A DNA stretch of 13,094 nucleotides, taken from NCBI GenBank assembly GCA_016295795.1, contig JAEDKN010000028.1:1-13094 (forward strand), written 5' to 3'. Each line of letters starts with the position of its first letter. The stretch's first letter is position 1. The DNA comes from Bacilli bacterium (GTDB lineage: Bacteria > Bacillota_I > Bacilli_A > RF39 > UBA660). The position numbers and the translations under genes were made by a program. The notes below the pieces were generated by a model. The model saw only the letters and a program-made list of their open reading frames with translations. It was not told where the DNA came from and made no database searches. Positions 12,857 through 13,094 of the stretch are shown here, one piece after another.

Positions 12857-13094
12857 TGTGGATGTACCAAAAGAGGTTACAATATCCTGTTGATATAAAG
12901 AAAAAAGATTTAAGAATGGCAAAATATTTAGTTACTCAATATGGTGGAGCAAATGGTGAGTTGGGGGCAGCTTTAAGATATCTAAATCAAAGATATACTA
13001 TGCCTGACAATAGAGGTAAAGCTCTTCTTACCGATATAGGTACAGAAGAACTTGCACATATTGAAATGATTTCAACGATGATTTATCAGCTAAC
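12856..13094 (+). CDS. cotJC: Spore coat protein CotJC, manganese catalase-like (partial, cut by window end)
   Basis: This gene is cut off at the right edge. Starting at the ATG that overlaps the previous stop by one base, 79 codons are visible, beginning MWMYQKRLQYPVDI. The text matches the N-terminus of CotJC and the manganese catalases (about 190 aa for CotJC). NGELGAALRYL (33-43) carries the first metal ligand Glu35, and TEELAHIE (63-70) carries Glu65 and His68, so the dimanganese site of the first half is intact. The family's reaction is breakdown of hydrogen peroxide; CotJC is packed into the spore coat. The ribosome-binding site, AGGAGGGG (12842-12849), lies inside the preceding gene's last codons, so translation is coupled to it. 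The remaining ligands lie beyond the window. Confidence 0.93.
   Translation, partial: MWMYQKRLQYPVDIKKKDLRMAKYLVTQYGGANGELGAALRYLNQRYTMPDNRGKALLTDIGTEELAHIEMISTMIYQL

Noticed and set aside
1..13094. A mobile element, prophage or defence island
   Set aside because: No transposase, integrase, toxin-antitoxin pair, restriction enzyme or tRNA attachment site is seen. The helicase alone is not enough to claim one.

Overview
The window comes from a very AT-rich bacterial chromosome. It uses the standard bacterial code: TGG encodes Trp, and TGA is used as a stop at the end of the first thrE gene. Strong Shine-Dalgarno sites (GGAGG types), sigma-A promoters with TATAAT boxes, a CIRCE operator, split ThrE genes, a LiaF-like protein and a cotJ spore-coat operon together indicate a low-GC Bacillota (Firmicutes) with a sporulation heritage. 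It could be a clostridial or a gut-type Bacilli lineage; the sequence does not fix the species.

Layout. Positions 1-3047 are all on the + strand: a terminator from an upstream gene, a stand-alone NIF3/YqfO-like domain protein, a three-helix membrane protein of unknown function, a LiaF-like membrane protein, and a two-gene ThrE-type amino-acid exporter with overlapping ORFs. A frameshifted ORF remnant (3048-3241) follows, and a hairpin shared with the convergent htpG gene closes this block. Positions 3249-5760 are on the - strand: htpG, with a sigma-A promoter overlapped by a CIRCE (HrcA) operator, and upstream of it a small lipoprotein gene with its own terminator. A divergent promoter region leads into an MscS channel, a phosphoketolase (xfp) and a compact SF1A helicase, all on +. 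The helicase converges on a 526-aa conserved membrane protein of unknown function on the - strand. The right edge carries the start of a cotJ operon: a gene that looks like a CotJA-CotJB fusion, overlapping the truncated cotJC (manganese catalase-like).

How the genes fit together. Several products deal with stress or the envelope: HtpG under heat-shock-type control, the MscS osmotic valve, the LiaF-like sensor or regulator, and the ThrE exporter. Xfp makes acetyl-phosphate from sugar phosphates and is the only central-metabolism gene. The cotJ genes encode spore-coat components. These are mostly separate small transcription units; I see no single multi-gene defence or biosynthetic system. The points most worth following up are the CotJA/CotJB fusion, the CIRCE site on htpG, the repeat-rich leaders at 505-620 and 1052-1136, the helicase without a Shine-Dalgarno site, and the conserved protein of unknown function at 10660-12240. 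No stretch longer than 300 bases lacks a gene.
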